Source: Paracoccaceae bacterium
Lineage (GTDB): Bacteria > Pseudomonadota > Alphaproteobacteria > Rhodobacterales > Rhodobacteraceae
Direction of reading: 5' to 3'
Assembly: GCA_017510335.1 (NCBI GenBank)
Contig: JAFWNM010000021.1
Span: forward strand, 1-33,352
DNA: 33,352 nt
Of this stretch, positions 23,749-33,352 are shown piece after piece. A model generated the notes under the pieces. The model was given only the letters and a program-made list of their open reading frames with translations. It did not search any database and had not been told where the DNA came from. The position numbers were made by a program, and so were the translations under genes. Positions within the stretch are counted from its first letter, which is position 1; each line of letters starts with the position of its first letter.

Positions 23749-24684
23749 ATGAAAGTTACCCTCAAGCAGCTTGCCTATTTCCGTGCGCTTGCGCAGGCAC
23801 GCAATTTTGGCCGCGCGGCAGAATTGGCGAATGTGACACAGCCGGCCCTGTCCATGCAGATCAAGGAACTGGAAGCCATTCTTGGCGTGGCGCTGGTGGA
23901 ACGGTTGCCGCGCGATGTGCGCCTGACACGCGCTGGGCGCGACGTTCTGGCGCGTGCCGAACGTATTTTGTCCGAAGCGATGGAACTGGAAACCTCGGCG
24001 CGGCGGCAGGGGTTGCAGGCAGCCTTGACGCTGGGCATGATTCCCACGATTGCGCCTTATCTGCTGCCCGGCGCGCTGGCGCGGTTGCGTGCCGGTGACA
24101 TTACCCGCGATCTGCGCCTGCGCGAGGCACAGACGGCAGACCTGCTGTCGGGCTTGCGCGAAGGGCGGCTGGACGCGGTGGTTCTGGCCGATCCTGTGCC
24201 CGCGCCTGATCTGGTTATTGCGCCGCTGTTTCAGGACCGCTTCTTGCTGGCGGGGTCCGAAGGGCGCATCGGTGCGCTGGAACAGGGCCGCTGCGCGCTG
24301 GACCCGACCACGCTGAACCCCGACCATTTGCTGTTGCTGGATGACGGGCATTGTCTGGCCGATCAGGCGCTTGCCTTTTGCGCGATTGACCGGCGCCAGA
24401 CGCGGCTGGACCTGGGCGCATCCACGCTGTCCACGTTATGCGGGCTGGTGGCGCAGGGGTTCGGGCTGACATTGTTGCCCGAACTGGCGGTGCGCGCCGA
24501 AGCGGCGGGCGGGCAGGGCATTGTCTTGCAGCGCTTTGGCCAACCCGAACCCTTCCGGCAGATTGCGCTTTTGCGCCGGGCCTCGTCCGATGGGGGGGGG
24601 TGGTTCGATGATCTGGGCGCCCATCTGTGTGCGGCGGGGCAGGATCTGATTGCCGCCGCGCGCATGCGATCAGCGCCAGTGTGA
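23749..24684 (+). CDS. oxyR: OxyR-type LysR-family peroxide sensor/regulator
   Basis: A 311-residue LysR-family regulator with an N-terminal winged HTH (LKQLAYFRALAQARNFGRAAELANVTQPALSMQIKELE) and a ligand domain. OxyR identity rests on DDGHCLADQALAFC, with Cys202 and Cys211 nine residues apart, exactly the spacing of the E. coli redox pair C199/C208 in GHCLRDQAMGFC. It would sense hydrogen peroxide through disulfide formation and activate antioxidant genes. No catalase or peroxidase gene is adjacent; neighbours are mfd and lipA. The 58-bp upstream gap contains the imperfectly symmetric ATCTGGCAGAT (23711-23721), a weak candidate autoregulatory site. Confidence 0.9.
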   Translation: MKVTLKQLAYFRALAQARNFGRAAELANVTQPALSMQIKELEAILGVALVERLPRDVRLTRAGRDVLARAERILSEAMELETSARRQGLQAALTLGMIPTIAPYLLPGALARLRAGDITRDLRLREAQTADLLSGLREGRLDAVVLADPVPAPDLVIAPLFQDRFLLAGSEGRIGALEQGRCALDPTTLNPDHLLLLDDGHCLADQALAFCAIDRRQTRLDLGASTLSTLCGLVAQGFGLTLLPELAVRAEAAGGQGIVLQRFGQPEPFRQIALLRRASSDGGGWFDDLGAHLCAAGQDLIAAARMRSAPV

Positions 24685-24787
24685 TGCGGCCATGCAGCCA
24701 GCGCATGGCCGCTGTGAACTGTGCCCGTTGTTTTTGCCCTGAATTAGGGCTAGATGAAGACTGGCAGCGTCCAGAGGAGGGTAACCC

Positions 24788-25738
24788 TTGCGCGATTTGA
24801 AATTGCCTGACCAGCGCCATCCGGAAAAAGCCCACCGCGCGGTGCAGGCCCAGCCCAAGAAACCCGACTGGATTCGCGTCAAGGCCCCCGGCGGCAAGGG
24901 TTATGCAGAAACCCACAAGATCATGCGCGAACATAAGCTGACCACGGTGTGCGAAGAAGCCGGTTGTCCCAATGTGGGCGAATGCTGGTCGCAAGGTCAC
25001 GCCACCATGATGATCATGGGCGAGATCTGCACGCGCGGCTGCACGTTTTGCAATGTGGCCACGGGCCGCCCCGACACGCTCGACGCGTTTGAACCGGGGC
25101 GCGTGGCGCATGCTGTCGAAAAGCTGGGCCTGAAACATGTGGTCATCACATCGGTGGACCGCGATGATCTGGATGATGGCGGGGCAGAGCATTTTGCCCA
25201 GACCATTCGCGCCGTGCGCCACCGCGCGCCCGACACGACAATTGAAATCCTGACGCCAGATTTCCTGAAATGCGCGCCATCGGTGCTGGAAACCGTGGTG
25301 GCTGCGCGCCCCGATGTGTTCAACCACAATCTGGAAACCGTGCCGGGCCTGTATCCCGAAGTGCGCCCCGGCGCGCGTTATTTCCACAGCCTGCGCCTGT
25401 TGCAGCGCGTCAAGGAACTGGACCCGTCCATGTTCACCAAATCGGGCATTATGGTGGGGCTGGGTGAAGACAGGCAAGGCGTGCTGCAAGTGATGGATGA
25501 CATGCGCGCGGCAGATGTGGATTTCATTACCATCGGCCAATACCTGCAACCGACCCCGCGCCATCACCGCGTTGACCGGTTTGTGACGCCTGATGAATTC
25601 AAGGCCTATGAAAAAGCGGCCTTTGGAAAGGGGTTCCTGATGGTGTCCGCCACCCCGCTGACGCGGTCCAGCTACCATGCAGGTGATGATTTCGCGCGCC
25701 TGCGTGATGCGCGGCTGGCCAGGCTGGCGGGCGCTTAG
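24788..25738 (+). CDS. lipA: Lipoyl synthase
   Basis: A 316-residue radical-SAM enzyme that inserts two sulfur atoms into protein-bound octanoate to make lipoate. Both clusters are visible: the auxiliary cluster [12 protein letters not shown] (Cys55, 60, 66) and the radical-SAM cluster CTRGCTFC (Cys81, 85, 88). The C-terminal [10 protein letters not shown] carries the conserved serine ligand. The start codon is TTG at 24788: a very strong AGAGGAGG ribosome site at 24774-24780 lies 7 nt upstream, and no ATG fits. A TTG start may limit translation. A small inverted repeat at 24736-24750 lacks a T-run in the right place. Confidence 0.96.
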   Translation: MRDLKLPDQRHPEKAHRAVQAQPKKPDWIRVKAPGGKGYAETHKIMREHKLTTVCEEAGCPNVGECWSQGHATMMIMGEICTRGCTFCNVATGRPDTLDAFEPGRVAHAVEKLGLKHVVITSVDRDDLDDGGAEHFAQTIRAVRHRAPDTTIEILTPDFLKCAPSVLETVVAARPDVFNHNLETVPGLYPEVRPGARYFHSLRLLQRVKELDPSMFTKSGIMVGLGEDRQGVLQVMDDMRAADVDFITIGQYLQPTPRHHRVDRFVTPDEFKAYEKAAFGKGFLMVSATPLTRSSYHAGDDFARLRDARLARLAGA

Positions 25739-25899
25739 CTGCGGTTTCGCAGGGCCGCTGTGTGGTATGCCTTCGGCAGAGAGTATTTGTGGCAAGATGA
25801 AACCGGCAGGTGCGGCTGTCGAGGCCGATGTGAAGGGGTGCATTTGTCCCGATCGGGCGCTATGAACAGGCCGACAAGCCGACTCAGGAGTGCTGCATC

Positions 25900-26598
25900 A
25901 TGACTTTCTCGCGCGCCATAAAGATTGCGCCATCCATTCTGGCTGCTGATTTTGCCAATTTCGGCGCGGAATGCCGCGCTGTGGAAGATCAGGGGGCGGA
26001 TTGGGTGCATGTCGATGTGATGGACGGGCATTTCGTGCCCAATATCACCTTCGGGCCCGCCACATGCGCCGCCATTCGCCCGCATATTCGCGGTGTCATG
26101 GATGTGCATCTGATGATTGCGCCAGTAGACCCCTATATTGAAGGCTTTGCCAAGGCGGGTGCCGATGTCATAACCGCGCATATGGAAGCAGGTCCGCATA
26201 TTCACCGCACCTTGCAGGCCATTCGTGCCAGTGGCGCGAAAGCAGGGCTGGCGCTGAACCCCGGCACTGGGCTGGACGGGGTGGAGAACCTGCTGGGCCT
26301 GCTGGATCTGGTTTGCGTGATGACAGTGAACCCCGGTTTTGGCGGGCAGAACTTCATTGATATGACAGACAAGGTGCAGCGCCTGCGTGCCATGATCGGG
26401 GCGCGGCCCATCCATATTGAAATTGATGGCGGGATAACGCCCGACACAGCCCCAGTCATGGCGCGCGCGGGGGCGGATGTGCTGGTTGCGGGGTCTGCGG
26501 TCTTCAAGGGCGGGTCGGTGGACACCCCCGCCCCGTATGGCGATAATATCCGCGCCATTCGCGCCGCAGCAGAAGGTGCCATAGGGGTTGCGGTGTGA
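25900..26598 (+). CDS. rpe: Ribulose-phosphate 3-epimerase
   Basis: A 232-residue TIM-barrel enzyme that interconverts D-ribulose-5-phosphate and D-xylulose-5-phosphate in the pentose phosphate and Calvin pathways. The motifs IAPSILAADFANF, VHVDVMDGHFVPN (metal-binding His and Asp), MDVHLMI, VMTVNPGFGGQ and IEIDGGI are all intact. A CAGGAG ribosome site lies 8 nt before the ATG. Its last codon and stop overlap the GTG start of the phosphatase gene that follows (GTGA), so the two are translationally coupled. The 161 bp before the gene show nothing further. Confidence 0.96.
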   Translation: MTFSRAIKIAPSILAADFANFGAECRAVEDQGADWVHVDVMDGHFVPNITFGPATCAAIRPHIRGVMDVHLMIAPVDPYIEGFAKAGADVITAHMEAGPHIHRTLQAIRASGAKAGLALNPGTGLDGVENLLGLLDLVCVMTVNPGFGGQNFIDMTDKVQRLRAMIGARPIHIEIDGGITPDTAPVMARAGADVLVAGSAVFKGGSVDTPAPYGDNIRAIRAAAEGAIGVAV

Positions 26599-27254
26599 TT
26601 CGCGCTGTTATTTTTGACCTTGACGGAACGCTGATTGACAGCGCCCCTGATATTCATGCTGCTGCAAATCTGGTGCTGGAGGGCGAAGGGCTGCCCCTTG
26701 TGAGCCTTGAGCAATCACGCAGTTTTGTCGGGCGCGGGGCCCGCGTATTTGTGGAGCGGATGGAACAGGCCGTCACAGGGCGCAACGATCCCGCACTGAC
26801 CGCCCATTTGCATGCGCGGTTTTTGCATTTCTATGAGCGTGCCCATGAAAACACGCGGGTGTATCCCCATGTGCCCGAAATGCTTGCGCATTTGCGTGAC
26901 AGGGGGCTGGCACTGGGCCTGTGCACCAATAAGCCCTTGCGGCCCACGCATGCGGCACTGGCGCATCTGGGCTGGGGCGAGATGTTTGATGTTGTGCTTG
27001 GCGGTGACAGCCTGGCGGTTGCCAAACCCGACCCCGCGCCGTTGCTTGCTGTGGTGTCCGGGCTGGGACTGAGTTTGCCCGATATCGTCTATATAGGGGA
27101 CAGTGAAACCGACGCGGAAACGGCGCAACGCGCGGGCGCGCGGTTTGGCCTGTATACGCAAGGCTACCGCAAAACCCCGGTTGACCAGATGTTCCACCAT
27201 TTCCGGTTTGACGATTACCGCCAGATGGCCGGTCATATTTTCCCGCCAAGCTGA
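26595..27254 (+). CDS. gph: Phosphoglycolate phosphatase-type HAD hydrolase
   Basis: A 219-residue HAD phosphatase. Motif I is FDLDGTLIDS (nucleophile Asp8, Asp10), motif II is LCTNKP, with the conserved Lys in VAKPDPAP, and motif IV is YIGDSETDAETAQRAG. The helical cap after motif I fits Gph. It starts with GTG at 26595, overlapping the rpe stop by 4 nt. The rpe-gph pairing is common and supports 2-phosphoglycolate as substrate, which accumulates from Rubisco oxygenation or DNA repair; other HAD phosphatases with similar motifs cannot be excluded. Confidence 0.88.
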   Translation: MIRAVIFDLDGTLIDSAPDIHAAANLVLEGEGLPLVSLEQSRSFVGRGARVFVERMEQAVTGRNDPALTAHLHARFLHFYERAHENTRVYPHVPEMLAHLRDRGLALGLCTNKPLRPTHAALAHLGWGEMFDVVLGGDSLAVAKPDPAPLLAVVSGLGLSLPDIVYIGDSETDAETAQRAGARFGLYTQGYRKTPVDQMFHHFRFDDYRQMAGHIFPPS

Positions 27255-27264
27255 AAGTCCGCCC

Positions 27265-28257
27265 ATGACCCAACCCCGCCGCCCCATGCCACCGCCGCTT
27301 TATGTTCCAAAACCCGGCTTCGGGCGGCGCACCCCGCCTGCGATATTCGCGCCCATTATGGGGCTGTTCGGGCTTGGGCTGGCGTGGCGAGAGGGGGCGG
27401 GCATGTTTGGCATGCCCCCTGCCATCGGCGATATGATCCTTGGGGCGGTCGCGGTGCTGTTTGTGTTCGCGGTGGTGGCTTATTTGGCGAAACCCGCGCG
27501 GAGGGTGGCCGTGCTGGTCGAGGATATGCGCGTTTTGCCGGGGCGGGCGGGGCTGGCAGCGGCCAGCCTTTCGCTGATGTTGCTGGCCGCCAGCCTTGCG
27601 CCCCTGGTGCCCGCGCTTGCCACAGGGCTGGCGCTCAGCGCCTTTGGGCTGCATCTGGGGCTTGTGGGGCTGCTGGTGTATGTCCTGCGCACCAGCCCGC
27701 CCGAAGGGCGCGTTGTCACGCCGGTGTTCCATCTGAGTTTTGTTGGGTTCATCATCGGGGGTGTCGCGGCCAATGCACTTGGCCACCCTGATATCGCGCG
27801 CTGGGTCGTGTGGGCCATGGTGGTTCCTGCCGGGGTCATCTGGGGCGTCAGTCTGCGCCAGCTGTTCACCCGCATACCGCCCGCGCCACTGCGCCCGCTG
27901 CTGGCCATTCATCTGGCCCCTGCGTGTCTGTTCACGATCGTGGCGCAGGGTGCTGGAATGCACAGTGTTGCCCAAGGGTTTGCGGTGCTGGCTATTGTGA
28001 TTTTTGTAACGCTTCTGGCCGCGTGGCGCTGGCTGACTGCGGCAGGCTTCTCGCCGCTATGGGGGGCGTTCACATTTCCCCTAGTGGCATTCGCAACAGC
28101 GTTGCTGATGGTGTCGGGGGGCGTTGGCGCGCTTTTCTGGGCGGGGGGGCTTGTGTTGGTGGTGGCAACAGGTGCCGTGCCCGTCATTGCCTACAAGGTG
28201 TTGAAACTGTGGCCGGGCGGCACCCTGGCCGCCAAGACCAACGCCGCCGAAGCCTGA
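27265..28257 (+). CDS. TDT/SLAC1-family (TehA-like) membrane transporter
   Basis: A 330-residue inner-membrane protein with about ten hydrophobic helices. Features are an N-terminal segment FGRRTPPAIFAPIMGLFGLGLAWR, typical of TDT/TehA-like proteins in this group, then GRVVTPVFHLSFVGFIIGGVAANALG and a C-terminal helix pair. The family contains anion channels (SLAC1), TehA (tellurite phenotype) and dicarboxylate permeases, so the substrate is uncertain. The chosen ATG (27265) lies 10 bp after the phosphatase stop; a longer frame starting inside that gene is rejected. It is probably cotranscribed with rpe and gph. Confidence 0.8.
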   Translation: MTQPRRPMPPPLYVPKPGFGRRTPPAIFAPIMGLFGLGLAWREGAGMFGMPPAIGDMILGAVAVLFVFAVVAYLAKPARRVAVLVEDMRVLPGRAGLAAASLSLMLLAASLAPLVPALATGLALSAFGLHLGLVGLLVYVLRTSPPEGRVVTPVFHLSFVGFIIGGVAANALGHPDIARWVVWAMVVPAGVIWGVSLRQLFTRIPPAPLRPLLAIHLAPACLFTIVAQGAGMHSVAQGFAVLAIVIFVTLLAAWRWLTAAGFSPLWGAFTFPLVAFATALLMVSGGVGALFWAGGLVLVVATGAVPVIAYKVLKLWPGGTLAAKTNAAEA

Positions 28258-28288
28258 TACAGGGGTTTTCATTTCCGCCAAGACGTGA

Positions 28289-29779
<1,491 letters not shown>

Positions 29780-29785
29780 GCGCGC

Positions 29786-30568
29786 ATGACCTTGCTGGAG
29801 CAGATGACCCTGTTTGGGGACTGGCCTACATTGGCGGCGGCGCTGGCCGCCGTTTTCCTTGTGGGCCTGTCCAAGGGCGGGCTTGGCGGCGCATTTGCGT
29901 TGCTGGGGGTGCCGATATTGGCGCTTGTCATGTCCCCGGTGCAGGCGGCGGCGCTGTTGCTTCCCATTTTGCTGATGATGGACAGCGTCAGCCTGTGGAC
30001 ATGGCGCGGCTGGTTTGACCGTGCCACGCTGTTGCATTTGTTGCCCGGCGCGGTGCTGGGCCTTGCAATTGGCGCAATGGCCGCCGCGTTCACATCCGAA
30101 GCCTTGGTGCGGTTGATTGTGGGCGTCGTTGCGCTGGGATTTGTGGCGCGCATGGCGCTGGCGCGGTCTGGTGGCGCGGCCCAAGGGCAGGGGCGCGCGC
30201 GCGGCGGGGTCTGGGGCACGGTTGCGGGGTTCACCAGTTTCGTGGCCCATGCCGGTGGTCCGCCATTTCAGGTATATGTGTTGCCCCTGCGGCTGGACCC
30301 GAAAATATACACAGGGACCAGCGTGATATTTTTCGCCGTGGTCAATGCAATCAAGGTTGTTCCCTATGCGGCGCTGGGCCAGTTTGACCGGGTAACGCTG
30401 GTATCGGCTGTCGTGATGCTGCCGCTTGCGGTTATCGCCACATTGATGGGCGCCGCCGTGGTAAAACGCATGCGCGCCGAGGTGTTTTATCCCCTGATGT
30501 ATGTGATGGTCACGCTTGTGGGGCTGAAACTGGTGTGGGATGGGGTGTCGGCACTGCTTATCGGATAA
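29786..30568 (+). CDS. TauE/SafE-family sulfite/anion exporter-like membrane protein
   Basis: A 260-residue inner-membrane protein with about seven to eight helices. The N-terminal FLVGLSKGGLGGAFALLGVPILALVMSPVQAAALLLPILLMMD is the family signature (GGlGGGG.l..P.L). A second repeat contains GVWGTVAGFTSFVAHAGGPPFQVYVLPLRLD. Family members export sulfite, sulfoacetate and related C2 sulfonates, or other anions; nothing here fixes the substrate. It starts 6 bp after guaB and its 3' end overlaps the convergent hydrolase gene by 11 bp. Confidence 0.88.
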   Translation: MTLLEQMTLFGDWPTLAAALAAVFLVGLSKGGLGGAFALLGVPILALVMSPVQAAALLLPILLMMDSVSLWTWRGWFDRATLLHLLPGAVLGLAIGAMAAAFTSEALVRLIVGVVALGFVARMALARSGGAAQGQGRARGGVWGTVAGFTSFVAHAGGPPFQVYVLPLRLDPKIYTGTSVIFFAVVNAIKVVPYAALGQFDRVTLVSAVVMLPLAVIATLMGAAVVKRMRAEVFYPLMYVMVTLVGLKLVWDGVSALLIG

Positions 30569-31514
30569 GCCCTGCGCGCTTTGCAGTGCGCAAAATGGCC
30601 TGCGCCACCGCATCCGGGCGGGCATGGTGGGGCATATGGCCGACCCCGTCCAACCGGGTAAGGTTTGCAGACTCCACGTCCTGTTCCAGCCGTTCGGAAT
30701 GGATGGTCATGCCCACGGTTTCATCTGCCGTGCCATGCACCACTTCGATGGGTAATGTCAGCGCAGAATACCCCGCCGCCATGCCGTCCACATAGGCCTT
30801 CAGGCTGTTGACCTGCTGTGCATTCAACGAAAGCTGGCTGGCGCGCAATGTCAGGTCGCGGCCCAGATGGTCCAGATACCCGTCTGGCACGGGATTGGGC
30901 GCAAATACCCCTTCCAGTGTTGACTCCACTGCCGATGCGGGCGCAAGCCGGGCCACCAGGGGCAGCACGACATATTGCCCCAGTGCCGAGGCGCTGATGC
31001 GATACCACAGGCCCAGATCGCCCGGCCACGGGTGCGACGCGGGTGCCAGCAATGTCAGGCCCGCCACGTCCCCTTCCGCGCGCAACGCCCATGCCAGCGC
31101 AACAGCGCCCCCATAGGAATGGCCCAGCACGATGGGGCGGTCCACGTCCAGTTGCGCAACAGCCGCGCGCAGAATATCGGCTTGTTCAACTGGCCCTTCC
31201 GGACCGCCGAAATCATCGGAAAACCCGAAACCGGGCCGGTCCAGCGCAATGACGCGGAAATCACCGGCCATGCGGTCGATCAGGTCGAAACTGAAATCGC
31301 GCGCATTGCCATTGGCCCCATGGATCATCACCAGATCCGGCCCTTGCCCGCGAATGATTGCGTGAATGCGCCCCTCGGGCAGGGTGACGAACGCCCCTTC
31401 GGGTTGGGTCTGGGCATGGGCCATCTGGTCCTCCACCACGCCCGCGCAGGCCGTCAGGATTCCTGCGCCGAACGCAAGTGCTGCAAGTCTACTGGCCGAT
31501 GTTTTCAAGGTCAT
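30558..31514 (-). CDS. Alpha/beta-hydrolase, predicted lipoprotein
   Basis: A 318-residue hydrolase with a lipobox (GILTAC, lipidated Cys23) after a short signal sequence, so it should be anchored in the envelope. The catalytic core is complete: [10 protein letters not shown] near residue 65 (oxyanion region), nucleophile elbow GHSYGG with Ser133, an acidic residue in [10 protein letters not shown] and the histidine in GVGHMPHH. It resembles epoxide hydrolases, haloalkane hydrolases and esterases; the substrate is unknown. The ATG at 31514 lies inside the 3' end of metA (26-bp overlap), suggesting coupled expression. Earlier start codons would lengthen the overlap and spoil the signal sequence. 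Confidence 0.86.
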   Translation of the reverse strand: MTLKTSASRLAALAFGAGILTACAGVVEDQMAHAQTQPEGAFVTLPEGRIHAIIRGQGPDLVMIHGANGNARDFSFDLIDRMAGDFRVIALDRPGFGFSDDFGGPEGPVEQADILRAAVAQLDVDRPIVLGHSYGGAVALAWALRAEGDVAGLTLLAPASHPWPGDLGLWYRISASALGQYVVLPLVARLAPASAVESTLEGVFAPNPVPDGYLDHLGRDLTLRASQLSLNAQQVNSLKAYVDGMAAGYSALTLPIEVVHGTADETVGMTIHSERLEQDVESANLTRLDGVGHMPHHARPDAVAQAILRTAKRAGLIR

Positions 31515-32406
31515 AGGGTGTTGTCTGGTAAATCTGGTTAATCCAGTTGCCATATAGAAGATGTGCGTGGCTTCGCCAGCGATTGAGCGGCATTTTCGCG
31601 GGATTGTCATCCGGATAGTAGTTCAGCGGCACATTTATGGGCTTTCCTGCAGCCACGTCGCGGTCGTATTCATCCTTCAGGGTTGTGCTGTCATATTCGA
31701 AATGGTTGAAAATCATCAGCGCGCGGTGCTTTGGGTCCTCGACCAGACAGGGGCCAGCCTGATCAGACGCGATCAACGTGCCAAGCCCTTCCACAGCGTC
31801 GATATCTGCCTGCCGCAATTCGGTCCAGCGACTGACGGGAATAAGTAAATCATCCGAAAAGCCGCGCAAATACGGCGACGCGGGCGCAAGATTGCGGTGC
31901 CGGAAACACCCGAACGCCTTGGCGTCCAGCATGTGTTTGTTGATTCCGTGGAAATGCCACAACATGGCCATGCCGCCCCAGCACACACCGAAAGTGTTGT
32001 GCACATGGGTTTGGGTCCAGTCCAGGATTTCAGTCAGTTCATCCCAATAGGTGACATCTTCATAAGGCAGGTGTTCGATCGGGGCGCCAGTGATGATCAG
32101 CCCATCAAAGCGTTCGTGCTTCACATCCTGAAACGGGCGGTAGAATTCCGCCATGTGTTCGGCGGCGGTATTCTTGGTTTCATGTTCGGACATGCGGATC
32201 AGGGACAGTTCGATTTGCAAGGGTGTGGACCCGATCAGACGCGCGAACTGGGTTTCGGTCTGAATTTTCTTTGGCATCAGGTTCAGAAGCCCAATGCGCA
32301 GGGGGCGAATATCCTGCCGTGCGGCGTCTGTGTCCGACATCACCATGACCCCTTCGCGGGACAACACATCGAAGGCGGGCAGCGTGGCAGGCAGCTTGAT
32401 GGGCAT
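31489..32406 (-). CDS. metA: Homoserine O-acetyltransferase (MetA family)
   Basis: A 305-residue enzyme of methionine synthesis that activates the hydroxyl of homoserine. Catalytic Cys142 (GVCWGG), His235 and Glu237 (NHFEYD) align exactly with the E. coli numbering. Residue 111 is Glu (TGAPIEHL) rather than the Gly of E. coli; in characterised MetA proteins Glu111 gives acetyl-CoA and Gly111 gives succinyl-CoA specificity, so I call an acetyltransferase. No frameshift is seen. The gap of 29 bp to the upstream gene is too short for a SAM riboswitch. It lies in a minus-strand run with an ATPase gene upstream and a lipoprotein hydrolase gene downstream. Confidence 0.94.
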   Translation of the reverse strand: MPIKLPATLPAFDVLSREGVMVMSDTDAARQDIRPLRIGLLNLMPKKIQTETQFARLIGSTPLQIELSLIRMSEHETKNTAAEHMAEFYRPFQDVKHERFDGLIITGAPIEHLPYEDVTYWDELTEILDWTQTHVHNTFGVCWGGMAMLWHFHGINKHMLDAKAFGCFRHRNLAPASPYLRGFSDDLLIPVSRWTELRQADIDAVEGLGTLIASDQAGPCLVEDPKHRALMIFNHFEYDSTTLKDEYDRDVAAGKPINVPLNYYPDDNPAKMPLNRWRSHAHLLYGNWINQIYQTTPYDLENIGQ

Positions 32407-32435
32407 GGGCGTTCGTTCCTTAGTCAGGTCTTCCG

Positions 32436-33293
32436 TCAGTCAGGCAGTTTTTCGGCAATCAGGGCAGTGAAATCTGGTGCGGTGCGAATGGCGGCCACCT
32501 CCTCGGCGGTGATGGTCACGCCCCAGTTTTCCGCCATCGCGCGGTAGCGGGGCGCGCGGTGGGCCAGCGCGCGCGCATAAGTCCACCGCACGAAGGCGTC
32601 AGGGTTTATACGGTCAGCGGGCAAATTGGTTTCAACCTGATAGGCGGCCCATGCATCGCGCAGGAAATCGGGCTGGTAATACATGGGTTTGGGCGCGCGG
32701 TCAAAACGGCGGATCAGTTCTGATGTATGCGCGTCGGACCCTTGTATCCAGACCGGCAGCACATGCTGGGTCAGGTGCGCCATCAGCGGGTCATTGGGGT
32801 CATTCGGGTCGATCACCTCGCAAATCGATCCGCCCGTGTCGCAGATGAAATTTGCATAGCCATACAGATCGCCCGCGCGGGTAATGAAATGGGGCGTGTC
32901 CGACAGGGCCGCGATTTCTGCGGCGCGGTGCTGGTCCTGACGGGTCATATAGTCGTCAAAGGGCAGGCCGCCTTGATCTGCATTGCCCGGTTTGCCCAGA
33001 TAGGTGGACAAGGGCGCCAGATTGTCGAAGGTGATGTTGGAACTGATATAGACCGAGTCCGACAGCAGCAATTCACGCAGCAGCGGCACTTTCATCGCTT
33101 CGCGTTTGAAATTATCGGCAATGAATTCGCCCATATAGCGGGTGCCGATGCGGTAATCGACCGAATAGTGGAACCAGTCGCCCGCGTCGCGCAGCAGTTT
33201 GGACAAATGCGTTTTGCCAAGGCCGGACATGCCAAACAGCATGACACGCTTTGCAGGGGCGTTTCGCCAGATCTGGGCATTCGGGTAAAGCAT
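32436..33293 (-). CDS. P-loop ATPase of unknown function
   Basis: A 285-residue soluble protein whose only recognisable motif is a Walker A sequence, [18 protein letters not shown] (GMSGLGKT near residues 21-28), at the start of a kinase-like P-loop fold. It continues with segments such as [18 protein letters not shown] and [18 protein letters not shown] that I cannot assign to a named family. I recall similar ATPase genes beside metA in Rhodobacterales, but this is from memory. The ATG at 33293 has a poorly spaced AAGGA upstream. The 59 bp between this gene and the window end are unresolved. Confidence 0.78.
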   Translation of the reverse strand: MLYPNAQIWRNAPAKRVMLFGMSGLGKTHLSKLLRDAGDWFHYSVDYRIGTRYMGEFIADNFKREAMKVPLLRELLLSDSVYISSNITFDNLAPLSTYLGKPGNADQGGLPFDDYMTRQDQHRAAEIAALSDTPHFITRAGDLYGYANFICDTGGSICEVIDPNDPNDPLMAHLTQHVLPVWIQGSDAHTSELIRRFDRAPKPMYYQPDFLRDAWAAYQVETNLPADRINPDAFVRWTYARALAHRAPRYRAMAENWGVTITAEEVAAIRTAPDFTALIAEKLPD

Positions 33294-33352
33294 GGGCGCG
33301 CGGTCCTTGGTCGCAATACAGTGACCTTGCCTATCTACAGGCGGGCATGGCG

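Noticed and set aside
24736-24750. Stem-loop GCCCT-gaatt-AGGGC between oxyR and lipA
   Set aside because: The stem is only 5 bp and the T-run precedes it on the plus strand, so it does not read as a terminator in either direction.
24215-25843. 542-codon open frame on the minus strand opposite lipA
   Set aside because: LipA on the plus strand has all six cluster cysteines and a strong ribosome site; the antisense frame has low-complexity Arg/Pro/Ala content.
31769-31783. Second internal TGGCACG GG-N10-GC element, inside metA
   Set aside because: The -12 block is TCGC, the site is intragenic and no activator site or downstream start fits.
32407-32435. Possible SAM-II riboswitch upstream of metA, common in alphaproteobacteria
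   Set aside because: Only 29 bp separate metA from the upstream gene, too short for the aptamer, and no pseudoknot pairing is visible.

Overview
The window looks like chromosomal DNA of an alphaproteobacterium, most likely in the Rhodobacterales. The evidence is high G+C coding sequence, Rhodobacter-like housekeeping proteins (lipoyl synthase, IMP dehydrogenase, two A-type GAPDH paralogues, an acetyl-type MetA) and many solute transporters. The assignment comes from protein character only. I see no rRNA, tRNA, CRISPR array, transposase or integration site. No gene-free stretch exceeds 300 bp; the longest, 2049-2319, is regulatory.

Positions 1-11710 (all minus strand) hold what I think is the most interesting system, an apparently self-contained sigma-54 regulon. 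A non-standard rpoN lies upstream of an operon encoding a peptide-type ABC importer (binding protein, two permeases, two ATPases), a C45/penicillin acyltransferase-like amidohydrolase and a sensor-less sigma-54 activator. The last six of these genes are chained by 4-nt start/stop overlaps. A second operon follows with an AtuA-family (DUF1446) protein, a DUF4387 protein and a CaiB/BaiF CoA-transferase cut by the window edge. Both operons are preceded by near-identical -24/-12 promoters (TGGCACG-N4-CTGCA). The second promoter has an AT-rich block and a 44-bp near-perfect palindrome upstream, the usual layout of promoter, bend and activator site. A plausible reading is that an amide- or peptide-like compound is imported, deacylated inside the cell and fed into CoA-linked catabolism under a dedicated sigma factor and activator. 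The substrate is unknown.

Positions 11929-16496 (minus) form a second uptake cluster: an RpiR-type regulator, a three-gene TRAP transporter, and an Asp/Glu/hydantoin racemase-fold protein that lacks both expected catalytic cysteines.

Positions 16730-19411 (minus) hold two GAPDH genes flanking a secreted rhodanese. A shared 12-bp motif resembling a LacI/CceR-type half-palindrome lies upstream of both gap genes, in opposite orientations.

Positions 19637-30568 (plus) are mainly housekeeping: a small membrane protein, mfd, an oxyR-like LysR gene, lipA, rpe, a gph-type phosphatase, a TDT-family transporter, guaB and a TauE/SafE transporter. Positions 30558-33293 (minus) carry a lipoprotein alpha/beta hydrolase, metA (homoserine O-acetyltransferase type) and an uncharacterised P-loop ATPase.
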